Notes under the pieces: generated by a model | What the model saw: the letters and a program-made list of their open reading frames with translations, nothing else | Told to the model about the DNA's origin: nothing | Databases searched by the model: none | Translations under genes and position numbers: made by a program | Origin: Comamonadaceae bacterium | GTDB taxonomy: Bacteria > Pseudomonadota > Gammaproteobacteria > Burkholderiales > Burkholderiaceae_C | NCBI GenBank assembly: GCA_947378785.1 | Contig: CANCLK010000022.1 | Span: 1-41,861, forward strand | Direction of reading: 5' to 3' | DNA length: 41,861 nucleotides | Part shown: positions 1-8,200 of the stretch, in pieces | How the letters are laid out: every line of letters begins with the position of its first letter | Numbering within the stretch: the first letter of the stretch is position 1

Positions 1-127
1 CGCCTTCGGGGTAGACCTTCTTGGTGGCCGAGGCGAGCGCAAGCTCGACGGCACCAAAAACGACGTCACGTTCAACATTCTTCTCACGCGATATGGCATC
101 AACCAACATCAACAGTTCGCGATTCAT
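1..127 (-). CDS. nusA: Transcription termination/antitermination factor NusA, N-terminal fragment
   Basis: Only the first 42 codons lie in the window; the gene runs off the left edge. The reverse-strand translation starts MNRELLMLVDAISREKNVER, the typical start of the NusA N-terminal RNA-polymerase-binding domain. NusA binds RNA polymerase and modulates pausing, termination and antitermination. It lies 23 bp downstream of rimP in the same direction, the usual rimP-nusA-infB order. A purine-rich AAAGGCAGG lies before the ATG. Identity is firm despite the short length because both sequence and neighbour agree. Confidence 0.93.
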   Translation of the reverse strand, partial: MNRELLMLVDAISREKNVERDVVFGAVELALASATKKVYPEG

Positions 128-150
128 TTCACAAGCCTGCCTTTCTCTAA

Positions 151-756
151 TTACTCAGTCTGTTTATCTACAGGTGGGACGCTTTTGGGGCGGCGTCCCT
201 TGAAGTCAACCACCGGCGCCAAACGCGCCTGTGCGATCTCGTCAAGCGTGAATCCCAGCGCCTGTAACGGTGCTGGAACTCTGTTCTTACTCACTTTTTG
301 ACCTGGCTTGACGTCTGGCTCTTCAGTCCAGACGATTTGCCAGCCGGTATCGACACGCTCTAGCGTGCCGCGAAATTTCGTGCGATTGGCCGAAACCACC
401 GTGCCCGCACTGGCGGCTATGCCGATAGGCGCTTTCAGGGTGATGTCGATCAAGTCACCGGTAAAACGTTCAAAATCTTGTTCCGTGCGCAGCGGTCGGT
501 CGATTCCGGGCGAGCTGACCTCCAGCCGGGAATACTCAGTGCCCTCAACTTCCAGCACAAACTGAAGCTGGCGAGTTACTTTTTCGCAGTCTTCTGCATT
601 GATGTGCTGCTCTGCACCCGGGGCTGTTCCTGACAGATAAGGCATGTCAATCGTCACGCGCAGCAATCCGCCGGTCGTGCGTTCAATGTCAACCAGCTCG
701 TACCCAAGCCCGGTCACAGTCTGACTAATCGTGCCGTGTAAATCTTGTAAAGCCAT
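151..756 (-). CDS. rimP: Ribosome maturation factor RimP
   Basis: The 201-aa protein matches RimP, a cytoplasmic factor needed for maturation of the 30S ribosomal subunit. The N-terminal domain shows GYELVDIE and LRVTID, followed by the family hallmark EVSSPGIDRPL near residues 80-90. A C-terminal SH3-like domain carries FRGTLERV. The basic tail, with GRRPKS, is longer than in many homologues. It heads the rimP-nusA transcription unit, and a strong sigma70-type promoter lies about 90 bp upstream. Start ATG at 756 fits the family N terminus. Confidence 0.95.
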   Translation of the reverse strand: MALQDLHGTISQTVTGLGYELVDIERTTGGLLRVTIDMPYLSGTAPGAEQHINAEDCEKVTRQLQFVLEVEGTEYSRLEVSSPGIDRPLRTEQDFERFTGDLIDITLKAPIGIAASAGTVVSANRTKFRGTLERVDTGWQIVWTEEPDVKPGQKVSKNRVPAPLQALGFTLDEIAQARLAPVVDFKGRRPKSVPPVDKQTE

Positions 757-842
757 TCAGTCTCTAAAACCAATCCACTGCAAAAACAAACGCCCAAAAA
801 AAATGGACGGTGAAAACCCGCCCATTTGGTCGTGAAGCCGGT

Positions 843-871
843 ATTGTAGCCTCAGGTGCAGCACTCTGCAA
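843..871 (-). promoter_or_regulatory. Sigma70-type promoter of rimP-nusA
   Basis: On the minus strand TTGCAG (871-866) and TACAAT (848-843) are separated by exactly 17 bp. They lie about 90 bp upstream of the rimP start. The intergenic stretch 757-927 has no other gene. The exact transcription start is inferred, not seen. Confidence 0.6.
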
Positions 872-927
872 ACAAAATTCATGCCTAAGCACCCACCATC
901 GCAAGGCTGAGTTGCCGTTTCTAACGT

Positions 928-2553
928 TCAGGCCGTTTGCGTCACCAGCAAGCGTGTGTAAGGGTGTTGAGGCGACTGGAGGACTTTGTCGACCGTGCCC
1001 GATTCAAGGATCTCGCCCCCTTGCATCACCAGCACATCATGGGCCATGGCCCGAATCACATCGACATCGTGGGTGATGAGCAGGTAACTCAGGCCGCGCT
1101 CGCGTTGCAAGCGCTGAAGCAATTCCAGCACTTGCTTCTGAACGGTGACGTCGAGAGCGCTGGTGGGCTCGTCAAGGACCAATATGTCGGGCTCCACCAT
1201 CAGCGCCCGGGCTATCGCCACACGCTGGCGCTGGCCACCCGAAAATTCATGCGGATAGCGTTGCAACAGCAAGGGGAATTGGGCTTCGGTCATGCCCACG
1301 TCGGCCAGCGCATGGATCACCCGTTGGTAACGCTGCCCAACGGACAAGTCAGGCTGATGTACGCGCAGGCCTTCGCCCACAATTTCCTCAATTGTCATGC
1401 GCGGCGACAGCGACGAAAACGGGTCTTGGAACACCACTTGCACCGCCCGCCGTAATGCTTTGTCATTAGCGGCTTCGCGGCGCCAAGATTTGCCGACCAA
1501 TTGCAGCTCCCCCTGGCTGGGGTGCAAGCCAAGGACAGCCAGCGCCAAGGTGGATTTACCCGAACCAGACTCCCCGATGACGCCCAGCGTTCGCCCCTTT
1601 GCAAGGCTGAAACTCGCGGACTGAACGGCAACAAACTCCCCTTTTTTGAACCAGCCTTTGAATCCCGCGATGGGCACCGGGTAGCTGACGCGCAGGTTTC
1701 GGCCCTGCATCACGGGGGCTACAGAGGCATCTGCAGGCACCTCAGTCACATCGCGCTCGGGCCGACTGTCCATCAGTTTGCGGGTGTACGGGTGTTGCGG
1801 GTTGGCAAAGACGTCAGCCACAGGGCCTTGCTCGACGATCAAGCCGTTTTCCATGACGGCGATGCGGTCGGCAAAGCGCCGAACCAAGTTCAGGTCGTGC
1901 GTGATGAGCAGCACGGCCATGCCATTTTTCTTTTGCAGCGCCGACAGCAAATCGAGAATTTGACCGCGCAAGCTGACATCCAACGCCGTGGTCGGTTCGT
2001 CGGCCAGTAACAGGCGTGGCTGGCAGGCCAGCGCCATCGCGATCATGGCGCGCTGCCTCTGCCCGCCAGACAGTTGGTGCGGAAAAGAATGTGAACGCCG
2101 CTCTGGCTCCGGAATACCGGTATCCGCCAACAAACCTACCGCCGCCTGATGCGCCTGTGCTGGACTCAGACCTTCCTTGAGCTGCAGCACTTCAGCGATC
2201 TGATCGCCCACACTGAAGAGTGGGTTCAAGGCCGTCATCGGCTCCTGGAAAATCATCGCGATGTCGCGACCCCGTACAGCCCTCAGGTCTCGCTCAGGCA
2301 GCGCCAACAAGTCGGCTTGCGCATCGCCCTGGACCTTGTTTTGAACGCCCCTAAAGACCGCCTGCCCTGAGGTCTGAGCGCCCTGCACCAAACCCAGCAA
2401 ACTCAACGCTGTGACAGTTTTACCGGAGCCCGACTCTCCGACCAAGGCCAGCTTTTCACCCGCGGCGACAGAAAAATCGATGCCGCGCACCACTTCTTTG
2501 CCAGCGAAAGACACCCGCAGGCCCTGAACGTCCAATAAATTCGGCGCGCTCAT
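928..2553 (-). CDS. yejF: Peptide ABC transporter, duplicated ATP-binding protein (YejF type)
   Basis: This 541-aa protein holds two ABC ATPase domains in one chain, as in YejF, and energises peptide import at the inner membrane. The first Walker A is GESGSGKT (residues 39-46), with signature LSGGQRQR and Walker B LLLADEPTTALD. The second half repeats GESGSGKS, FSGGQRQRVAIARAL and LVLDEPTSALD. A short linker with an oligopeptide/dipeptide C-terminal motif (NPQHPYTRKL) follows the first domain, and a similar SPQHPYTRLL ends the second. The start ATG overlaps the stop of yejE (ATGA), so it is the last gene of the yejA-B-E-F operon and is probably translationally coupled. Confidence 0.93.
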   Translation of the reverse strand: MSAPNLLDVQGLRVSFAGKEVVRGIDFSVAAGEKLALVGESGSGKTVTALSLLGLVQGAQTSGQAVFRGVQNKVQGDAQADLLALPERDLRAVRGRDIAMIFQEPMTALNPLFSVGDQIAEVLQLKEGLSPAQAHQAAVGLLADTGIPEPERRSHSFPHQLSGGQRQRAMIAMALACQPRLLLADEPTTALDVSLRGQILDLLSALQKKNGMAVLLITHDLNLVRRFADRIAVMENGLIVEQGPVADVFANPQHPYTRKLMDSRPERDVTEVPADASVAPVMQGRNLRVSYPVPIAGFKGWFKKGEFVAVQSASFSLAKGRTLGVIGESGSGKSTLALAVLGLHPSQGELQLVGKSWRREAANDKALRRAVQVVFQDPFSSLSPRMTIEEIVGEGLRVHQPDLSVGQRYQRVIHALADVGMTEAQFPLLLQRYPHEFSGGQRQRVAIARALMVEPDILVLDEPTSALDVTVQKQVLELLQRLQRERGLSYLLITHDVDVIRAMAHDVLVMQGGEILESGTVDKVLQSPQHPYTRLLVTQTA

Positions 2554-3599
2554 CGGTCAGCCTTTCGCGGGTCCAGCGCATCGCGCAGGGCATCGCCCAT
2601 GAAGGTTAGCAACAGCAGCGTCGTGACCAGCACGGCGAAGGTTGACAGCGAAATCCACCATGCGTCAATGTTGTTTTTGCCTTGCGACAACAACTCGCCC
2701 AGCGAAGGGGTGCCTGGTGGCACGCCAAGGCCCAAAAAGTCCAAAGAGGTCAGGGCCAAAATAGCGGCACTCATTCGGAACGGTAAAAAGGTCACCACCG
2801 GCGTCATGCTGTTGGGCAGCACATGGCGGATGATGATTTGCCAAGGGCTCAAGCCCATGGCGCGTGCGGCACGAACGTAGTCCAGTTGGCGGTTACGCAG
2901 GAACTCAGCACGCACATAGTCTGACAATCCGAGCCAGCCAAACAGACTGAGAAGCACCAGCAACAAAGCGATGCTGGGCGCAAATACAGCGCTGAAAATA
3001 ATCAGCAAATACAGCTCTGGCATGGAGCCCCAGACCTCCATGAAGCGCTGGAAGGCCAGGTCCACCTTGCCACCAAAATAGCCTTGCAGCGCACCCGACA
3101 AAACGCCCAGCACCACGCCGGTGAAGGTCAAGGCCAAGGCAAACAGCACGCTGACCCGAAAGCCATAAATCAATTGCGCCAGCAGGTCACGACCGCGGTC
3201 GTCTGTGCCCAGCCAGTTGTCACGCGTTGGCCGCGACGGATTCGGTTCCTTGGCAAAGTAATTGAGTGTCTTTGGACCGTAAGGATTAGGCGCATAAATA
3301 ACCCAATTGGCGCCCGCTGACAGCTTGTTTCGTATGAAAGGATCAAGGTAGTCGGTGGCCGTTTCAAAATCACCGCCAAAGGTTTTTTCCGGGTACACCG
3401 TGACGATCGGAAAGTAATAGCTGCCCTCGTACTTCAGCAGCAAAGGCTGGTCATTCGAGACCACTTCGGCCAGCAGGCTGACCAGCACCAGCGCACAAAA
3501 CAGCACCAGACTGCTGAAGCCGAGTCGGTTCCGGCGAAAGCGTTGCCAAGCCCGCCGCGATGGCGACAAAGACACTGGCGCATCGGGGGGGTTACTCAA
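2550..3599 (-). CDS. yejE: Peptide ABC transporter permease (YejE type)
   Basis: Inner-membrane permease of about 349 aa, BPD_transp_1 family. An N-terminal cytoplasmic stretch with SRRAWQRFRRNRLGF leads into the first membrane segment. Further segments flank the EAA loop (DYVRAARAMGLSPWQIIIRHVLPN), which contacts the ATPase. An insert with NWLGTDDRGRDLLAQLIYG is typical of DppC/OppC/YejE proteins. No ATG fits well: the reading frame is open to 3638, but a TTG at 3599-3597 overlapping the yejB stop (TTGAGTAA) gives the most normal N terminus, so I use it. A GTG at 3608 is an alternative. Confidence 0.9.
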   Translation of the reverse strand: MSNPPDAPVSLSPSRRAWQRFRRNRLGFSSLVLFCALVLVSLLAEVVSNDQPLLLKYEGSYYFPIVTVYPEKTFGGDFETATDYLDPFIRNKLSAGANWVIYAPNPYGPKTLNYFAKEPNPSRPTRDNWLGTDDRGRDLLAQLIYGFRVSVLFALALTFTGVVLGVLSGALQGYFGGKVDLAFQRFMEVWGSMPELYLLIIFSAVFAPSIALLLVLLSLFGWLGLSDYVRAEFLRNRQLDYVRAARAMGLSPWQIIIRHVLPNSMTPVVTFLPFRMSAAILALTSLDFLGLGVPPGTPSLGELLSQGKNNIDAWWISLSTFAVLVTTLLLLTFMGDALRDALDPRKADR

Positions 3600-4626
3600 A
3601 CTTGACACGCGGATCCACCCAGACATAACAAAGGTCACTCACCAGCTTGGTCAGCAGGCCAATCAGCGTGAAGAAATACAGCGTGCCAAGCACCACCGGG
3701 TAGTCACGGCGGATGACGCTTTCATAGCTCAGCAGGCCCAAGCCGTCCAGCGAAAACAGGGTTTCAATCAGCAGAGAACCCGTGAAAAACGCCCCCACAA
3801 AGGCCGCCGGAAAGCCAGTGATGATGGGAATCAGCGCGTTACGGAAAACGTGTTTGTAAAGCACCTGACGCTCGGCCAAGCCCTTGGCCCGCGCCGTCAC
3901 CACGTATTGCTTTCGGATCTCTTCTAAAAACGCGTTTTTCGTCAAGATGGCCGTGACGGCAAAGCTACCCAACACCATCGCCGTGACCGGCAAGGCAATG
4001 TGCCAAAGGTAGTCCACCACGCGCGCAGCCCAACTCATCTCGTCCCAGTTGCTCGAGGTCAAACCACGCAGCGGAAACCACTGCAGTTGCCCACCAAAAA
4101 CCACCAGTAAAACGACACCCAGCACGAAGCCCGGAATCGCATAACCGACCAGCACCAGCAAGGTCGTGATGAGGTCAAACCTCGAACCCGCGCGTACCGC
4201 CTTGGCAACGCCCAGAGGTACCGCCACCAAATAGCTGATGAGGAAGGTCCACAAGCCAAGGCTGATGGAGACCGGCAGCTTTTCGATGATCAACTGCGAC
4301 ACGTCTTTGTTCTGAAAAAAGCTCTTGCCCAAGTCAAAACGAGCGAACTGCCCGAGCATTTGAAAAAAGCGTTCATGCGCTGGTTTGTCAAAGCCATACA
4401 GCGCTTTGATCTGCTCAATGCGTTTCGGGTCGACCCCTTGCGCTCCCCGGTAACTGAAGCCGCCACCTTCAGCGCCTCCAGAGCCACCCGCGCCGGCTTT
4501 GGCCTCGGCCAGATACTGCTCAACAGGCCCACCGGGCACAAACTGCACCACAGCAAAGGTGATGATCAGAACACCCAGCAGGGTTGGCACCATGAGCAGC
4601 AAGCGCTTGAGTATGTAAGCCAGCAT
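3592..4626 (-). CDS. yejB: Peptide ABC transporter permease (YejB type)
   Basis: Permease of 344 aa pairing with YejE. It starts MLAYILKRLLLMVPTLLGVL, the classical first membrane segment of DppB/OppB/YejB proteins. A periplasmic insert rich in glycine (residues about 45-65) follows, then the EAA loop YVVTARAKGLAERQVLYKHV. Start at 4626 is preferred over an in-frame ATG at 4641 because it gives a TGATG overlap with the yejA stop and matches the family start. It should form the translocation pore with YejE. Confidence 0.92.
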   Translation of the reverse strand: MLAYILKRLLLMVPTLLGVLIITFAVVQFVPGGPVEQYLAEAKAGAGGSGGAEGGGFSYRGAQGVDPKRIEQIKALYGFDKPAHERFFQMLGQFARFDLGKSFFQNKDVSQLIIEKLPVSISLGLWTFLISYLVAVPLGVAKAVRAGSRFDLITTLLVLVGYAIPGFVLGVVLLVVFGGQLQWFPLRGLTSSNWDEMSWAARVVDYLWHIALPVTAMVLGSFAVTAILTKNAFLEEIRKQYVVTARAKGLAERQVLYKHVFRNALIPIITGFPAAFVGAFFTGSLLIETLFSLDGLGLLSYESVIRRDYPVVLGTLYFFTLIGLLTKLVSDLCYVWVDPRVKFE

Positions 4627-6443
4627 CAGCGTGCCCACCAATTGAAAATCGCCCAGCCTTCGCCAGTGGAATAAGGCGGCGTCAACGCTGGTCGAGCCAA
4701 GCGCCGGTCATTGAACGCCATGCGGTGGGTCGACGCCGTCCACTGCGGAATCAGGTAATGACTGTGGCTGATAATCCGGTCCAACGCGCGGCAGGCGGGC
4801 AACAGGTCGGCCTTGGTTTTAGCGCTGGTCATGCGCGCAATGATCGCATCGACCGCCGGATTGCTGACGCCGGCCATGTTGCCCGAGTCTTCGGTCACGG
4901 CCGCTTTGCTGCCAAACATCTCTGCGTACTCTTGCCCCGGATTGTGGGTGCCGCCATAGGCCAGCGAAATAATGTCGAACTCAAACTTGCTCAGGCGCTG
5001 CTGGTAAAGAGCGAAATCGACGGCTCGGTAGTTCAGCTGAACACCGAGTTTTTCGAGGTTACGCGCCCAAGGTGCCACCACACGTGCGCCGCCTTCGTTG
5101 CTGTCGAGGTATTCGATCACCATGGCTTCACCGCTGCTGTTGCGCAGCACGCCGCCTTGAATGTTCCAGCCGGCTTCGGCCAACAAGTCGCGGGCACGGC
5201 GCAGGTTAGCCCGCAGACTGCTCTCGCCATCGGTGCGCGGTGGCGCGAACATGGGGCCGAATGCAGTGGCTGGAAGCTGCTGACGCCACGGCGTCAAAAT
5301 GGCCAACTCTTGTGGGCTGGGCAGATCGCTGGCTTGGCAATCGGTGTTGCCAAACAGGCCGACCACGCGCTGGTAAGCGCTGTAGAACATCTGCCGGTTC
5401 ATCCACTCGTAATCAATCGCCAGACCCAGGGCTTCACGAACCCTGACGTCCTTGAATTTGTCACGCCGTACATTGACAACGTAGCTCTGAAAACCCGACG
5501 GCAAACGGTGTTTGAATTCCCCCTTCACCAACTCGCCAGAGTCAAAGCGCTTGCCGTTGACGCGACGCGCCCAGTCGCCCGCGGAAAAGAAGCGCATGAG
5601 GTCAAATTCACCGGCCTTCAGTGCTTCCAGTTTGGCCGTGTTGTCTTTGTATATTTTGACGGTGATGCGATCAAAGTTCACCATGCCGCGTCGCACGTTG
5701 AGGTCTTTGGCCCAGTAGCTCGGGTCGCGCACGTACGTGATGTCTTTGCCAAAACGCACCGGCCCGATTTTGTAGGGGCCGCTGCCAATAGGAATGTCCA
5801 TCACGACCGCGTCAAAGCGTTTTGGCTGGCCGCCCTCCATGCCCCAACTGCGACTGAAAACAGGCAAGCCTCCCACCGTCAGGGGCAGTTCCCGGTTGGG
5901 TTTTTTGAAGCGGTAACGCAGGCGGCGTTCGCTCAGCACGTCCAAACCGGCCACGTCCTCCAGCAGGGTCTTGTAAGCTGGCGAGGTGTAAGGGCCCAAG
6001 AGCACGTCAAAACTGTGCTTTACGTCGGCAGCCAGGACCGGCTCACCATTGTGAAATCGGGCTTCAGGGCGCAGCGTGAAGGTCGCGCTCAAACCATCAG
6101 CCGCCACCGTCACGTCTTCGGCCAGCAGGCCGTAACCGGCCGCAGTTTCGTCTAGCGCGCCGACCAGCAAGGAGTCAAACATCAGGTCGGCTAAATACGC
6201 TGGCGCACTACCCTTGATGGTGAAGGGGTTGTATTTGTCAAAGGTAGAGGTGCGCAGATTGCTCACCAAGCGCAACTCGCCGCCCTTGGGCGCAGTCGGG
6301 TTGACGTATTCAAAATGGCTGAACCCAGCGGGGTATTTGAGGTCACCCCAGAGCGCATAGCCATAGCCAGACCACGCTGGCGCACTGACGCCAAGAGCCG
6401 CCACAGCCGATAGAAATACAACAAAAAAACGCAGAAACCGCAT
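4626..6443 (-). CDS. yejA: Periplasmic peptide-binding protein, SBP family 5 (YejA type)
   Basis: The 605-aa protein begins with a Sec signal peptide (MRFLRFFVVFLSAVAALGVS, cleavage near APAWS). The mature part has the family-5 binding-protein pattern: KGGELRLVS near the start, LAEDVTVAADGLSATFTLRP, a central FGKDITYVRDPSYWAKDLNV, and the late IISLAYGGTHNPGQEY typical of YejA. It would capture oligopeptides for YejBEF. It is the first gene of the operon and overlaps yejB by one base. Divergent fabI starts 77 bp away, so both promoters must lie in 6444-6520. Confidence 0.92.
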   Translation of the reverse strand: MRFLRFFVVFLSAVAALGVSAPAWSGYGYALWGDLKYPAGFSHFEYVNPTAPKGGELRLVSNLRTSTFDKYNPFTIKGSAPAYLADLMFDSLLVGALDETAAGYGLLAEDVTVAADGLSATFTLRPEARFHNGEPVLAADVKHSFDVLLGPYTSPAYKTLLEDVAGLDVLSERRLRYRFKKPNRELPLTVGGLPVFSRSWGMEGGQPKRFDAVVMDIPIGSGPYKIGPVRFGKDITYVRDPSYWAKDLNVRRGMVNFDRITVKIYKDNTAKLEALKAGEFDLMRFFSAGDWARRVNGKRFDSGELVKGEFKHRLPSGFQSYVVNVRRDKFKDVRVREALGLAIDYEWMNRQMFYSAYQRVVGLFGNTDCQASDLPSPQELAILTPWRQQLPATAFGPMFAPPRTDGESSLRANLRRARDLLAEAGWNIQGGVLRNSSGEAMVIEYLDSNEGGARVVAPWARNLEKLGVQLNYRAVDFALYQQRLSKFEFDIISLAYGGTHNPGQEYAEMFGSKAAVTEDSGNMAGVSNPAVDAIIARMTSAKTKADLLPACRALDRIISHSHYLIPQWTASTHRMAFNDRRLARPALTPPYSTGEGWAIFNWWAR

Positions 6444-6520
6444 GCGACAATTCTGCCTTAAGTATTCATCCCGTTCTTGGCGAACGGTGACGGCTCACAA
6501 ACCTTTAGAGGAATAAGAAC

Positions 6521-7306
6521 ATGGGATTTCTGACTGGCAAAAAACTGCTGATCACTGGCGTGCTGTCGAACCGATCGATCGCTTACGGCATCGCCAAGGC
6601 TTGCCATGCACAAGGTGCTGAGCTGGCCTTCAGCTATGTGGGCGAGCGCTTCAAAGACCGCATCACCGAATTTGCAGCCGACTTTGGCTCCAGCCTGATC
6701 TTTGACTGCGACGTCGGCGATGACGCACAGATCGAGCGCCTGTTCACTGATTTGTCGACGACTTGGCCGACCTTTGACGGCTTTGTTCACAGCATTGGTT
6801 TTGCCCCGCGTGAAGCCATTGCCGGTGACTTCTTGGAAGGTCTGTCACGCGAGGGCTTCAAGATTGCCCACGACATCAGCGCCTACAGCTTTCCGGCCAT
6901 GGCCAAGGCTGCCCTGCCCTACCTCAACAACAAATCCGCGCTGCTGACCCTGACTTACCTCGGCTCATTGCGCACCGTCCCCAACTACAACACCATGGGT
7001 CTGGCCAAGGCCAGCCTGGAAGCCAGCGTGCGTTACCTCGCCGAATCGCTCGGCCCCAAAGGCATGCGCGTCAACGGCATCAGCGCCGGACCGATCAAAA
7101 CCCTCGCCGCCAGCGGCATCAAGGACTTCGGCAAACTGCTGGGCATGGTGGCTGCGGCCTCACCACTGCGTCGCAACGTGACCATCGAAGACGTCGGTAA
7201 TGTGGCCGCTTTCTTGCTGTCGGATCTGGCTGGCGGCGTGACCGCTGAGATCACCTATGTGGACGGCGGCTTTAGCCACACGGCGGGCGTGAGCCGAGAC
7301 AGTTAA
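6521..7306 (+). CDS. fabI: Enoyl-[acyl-carrier-protein] reductase [NADH] FabI
   Basis: The 261-aa short-chain dehydrogenase carries out the last reduction of each fatty-acid elongation cycle. The nucleotide-binding [11 protein letters not shown] motif lies at residues 13-23. The catalytic set Y146, Y156 and K163 (in [18 protein letters not shown]) falls at the same numbers as in well-studied FabI proteins. [13 protein letters not shown] follows as expected, and length is normal. AGAGGAA lies about 8 bp before the ATG. The next gene starts 2 bp after its stop, so ligE is probably co-transcribed. Confidence 0.95.
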   Translation: MGFLTGKKLLITGVLSNRSIAYGIAKACHAQGAELAFSYVGERFKDRITEFAADFGSSLIFDCDVGDDAQIERLFTDLSTTWPTFDGFVHSIGFAPREAIAGDFLEGLSREGFKIAHDISAYSFPAMAKAALPYLNNKSALLTLTYLGSLRTVPNYNTMGLAKASLEASVRYLAESLGPKGMRVNGISAGPIKTLAASGIKDFGKLLGMVAAASPLRRNVTIEDVGNVAAFLLSDLAGGVTAEITYVDGGFSHTAGVSRDS

Positions 7307-7308
7307 GC

Positions 7309-8199
7309 ATGTCGTTGACCCGGCTGCTACCGTGGCTGCTGGGACTGTGTGTGCTTCTGGCACCGGCCTTGCCTGTGTCTGCGGCGGACAACAATCCGCC
7401 GTTGATGCTGGCCAAGGTGTATCACCCTGGCATTGACCTGAAGGACTATTGGGTCAGCGAAAAGTACGATGGCATGCGCGGCTACTGGGATGGCCAAAAA
7501 CTCCTCACGCGCGGGGGCGAGCCCATCTTTGCACCCGTGTGGTTTACCGCAGGTTGGCCGGCTGTGCCCATGGACGGTGAACTCTGGGCAGGCCGAGGTC
7601 AGTTCCAGCAGGCGGTTTCCACCGTGCGCAAACAATCACCAAATGACAACGATTGGCGAAGCATTCGCTTCATGGTGTTTGACTTGCCGGCCCATGGCGG
7701 CACATTCACGGAACGCATTCCAGCGCTCAACAGCATCGTTCAACAAATTCACCAGTCTTGGGTGCAGGCCGTGCCGCAATGGAAGGTGGCCAGCCATCAA
7801 GCGCTGAGCCAACTGCTGACCCAGCATGTGAAGGCAAAAGGCGAAGGCCTGATGCTGCACCGTGGCGCATCCCTTTACTCAGGCGCCCGTACGGATGACT
7901 TGCTGAAGGTAAAAACCCATGAGGACGCCGAAGCGCGGGTGGTGGGACACCTGCCGGGAAAAGGCAAATATGCCGGTGCGTTGGGGGCTTTGCTGGTCGA
8001 GATGCCGGCACTGAATGGTGACAAGCCCATCCGCTTCAAAATCGGCACCGGACTGAGCGATGCAGAACGGCTAGCGCCACCGCCCATAGGCGCAACAGTG
8101 ACCTACCGATTCAGAGGTTTCAACAACAGCGGCATTCCCCGTTTTGCCAGCTTCATGCGCATTCGGAGCGACGTAGAAGCCGACACCCCAGTCCGCTAA
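7309..8199 (+). CDS. ligE: Secreted minimal ATP-dependent DNA ligase (LigE type)
   Basis: The 296-aa protein starts with a signal peptide (residues 1-25, ending LPVSAA). It then shows the minimal ATP-dependent DNA ligase core: motif I KYDGMR with the adenylated Lys52, motif III MDGELW, motif IV EGLMLH, and motif V LLKVK, followed by an OB-fold with RFKIGTGLSDAER. No extra domain is present. This is the periplasmic LigE group of proteobacteria, proposed to act on incoming or extracellular DNA; the role here is inferred. It follows fabI by 2 bp and probably shares its transcript. Confidence 0.9.
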   Translation: MSLTRLLPWLLGLCVLLAPALPVSAADNNPPLMLAKVYHPGIDLKDYWVSEKYDGMRGYWDGQKLLTRGGEPIFAPVWFTAGWPAVPMDGELWAGRGQFQQAVSTVRKQSPNDNDWRSIRFMVFDLPAHGGTFTERIPALNSIVQQIHQSWVQAVPQWKVASHQALSQLLTQHVKAKGEGLMLHRGASLYSGARTDDLLKVKTHEDAEARVVGHLPGKGKYAGALGALLVEMPALNGDKPIRFKIGTGLSDAERLAPPPIGATVTYRFRGFNNSGIPRFASFMRIRSDVEADTPVR

Positions 8200-8200
8200 A

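Noticed and set aside
4725..6155. Long plus-strand open frame (476 codons) opposite yejA
   Set aside because: It is antisense to a clear binding-protein gene, and its translation is rich in His, Gln and Arg without any motif; a GC-rich shadow.
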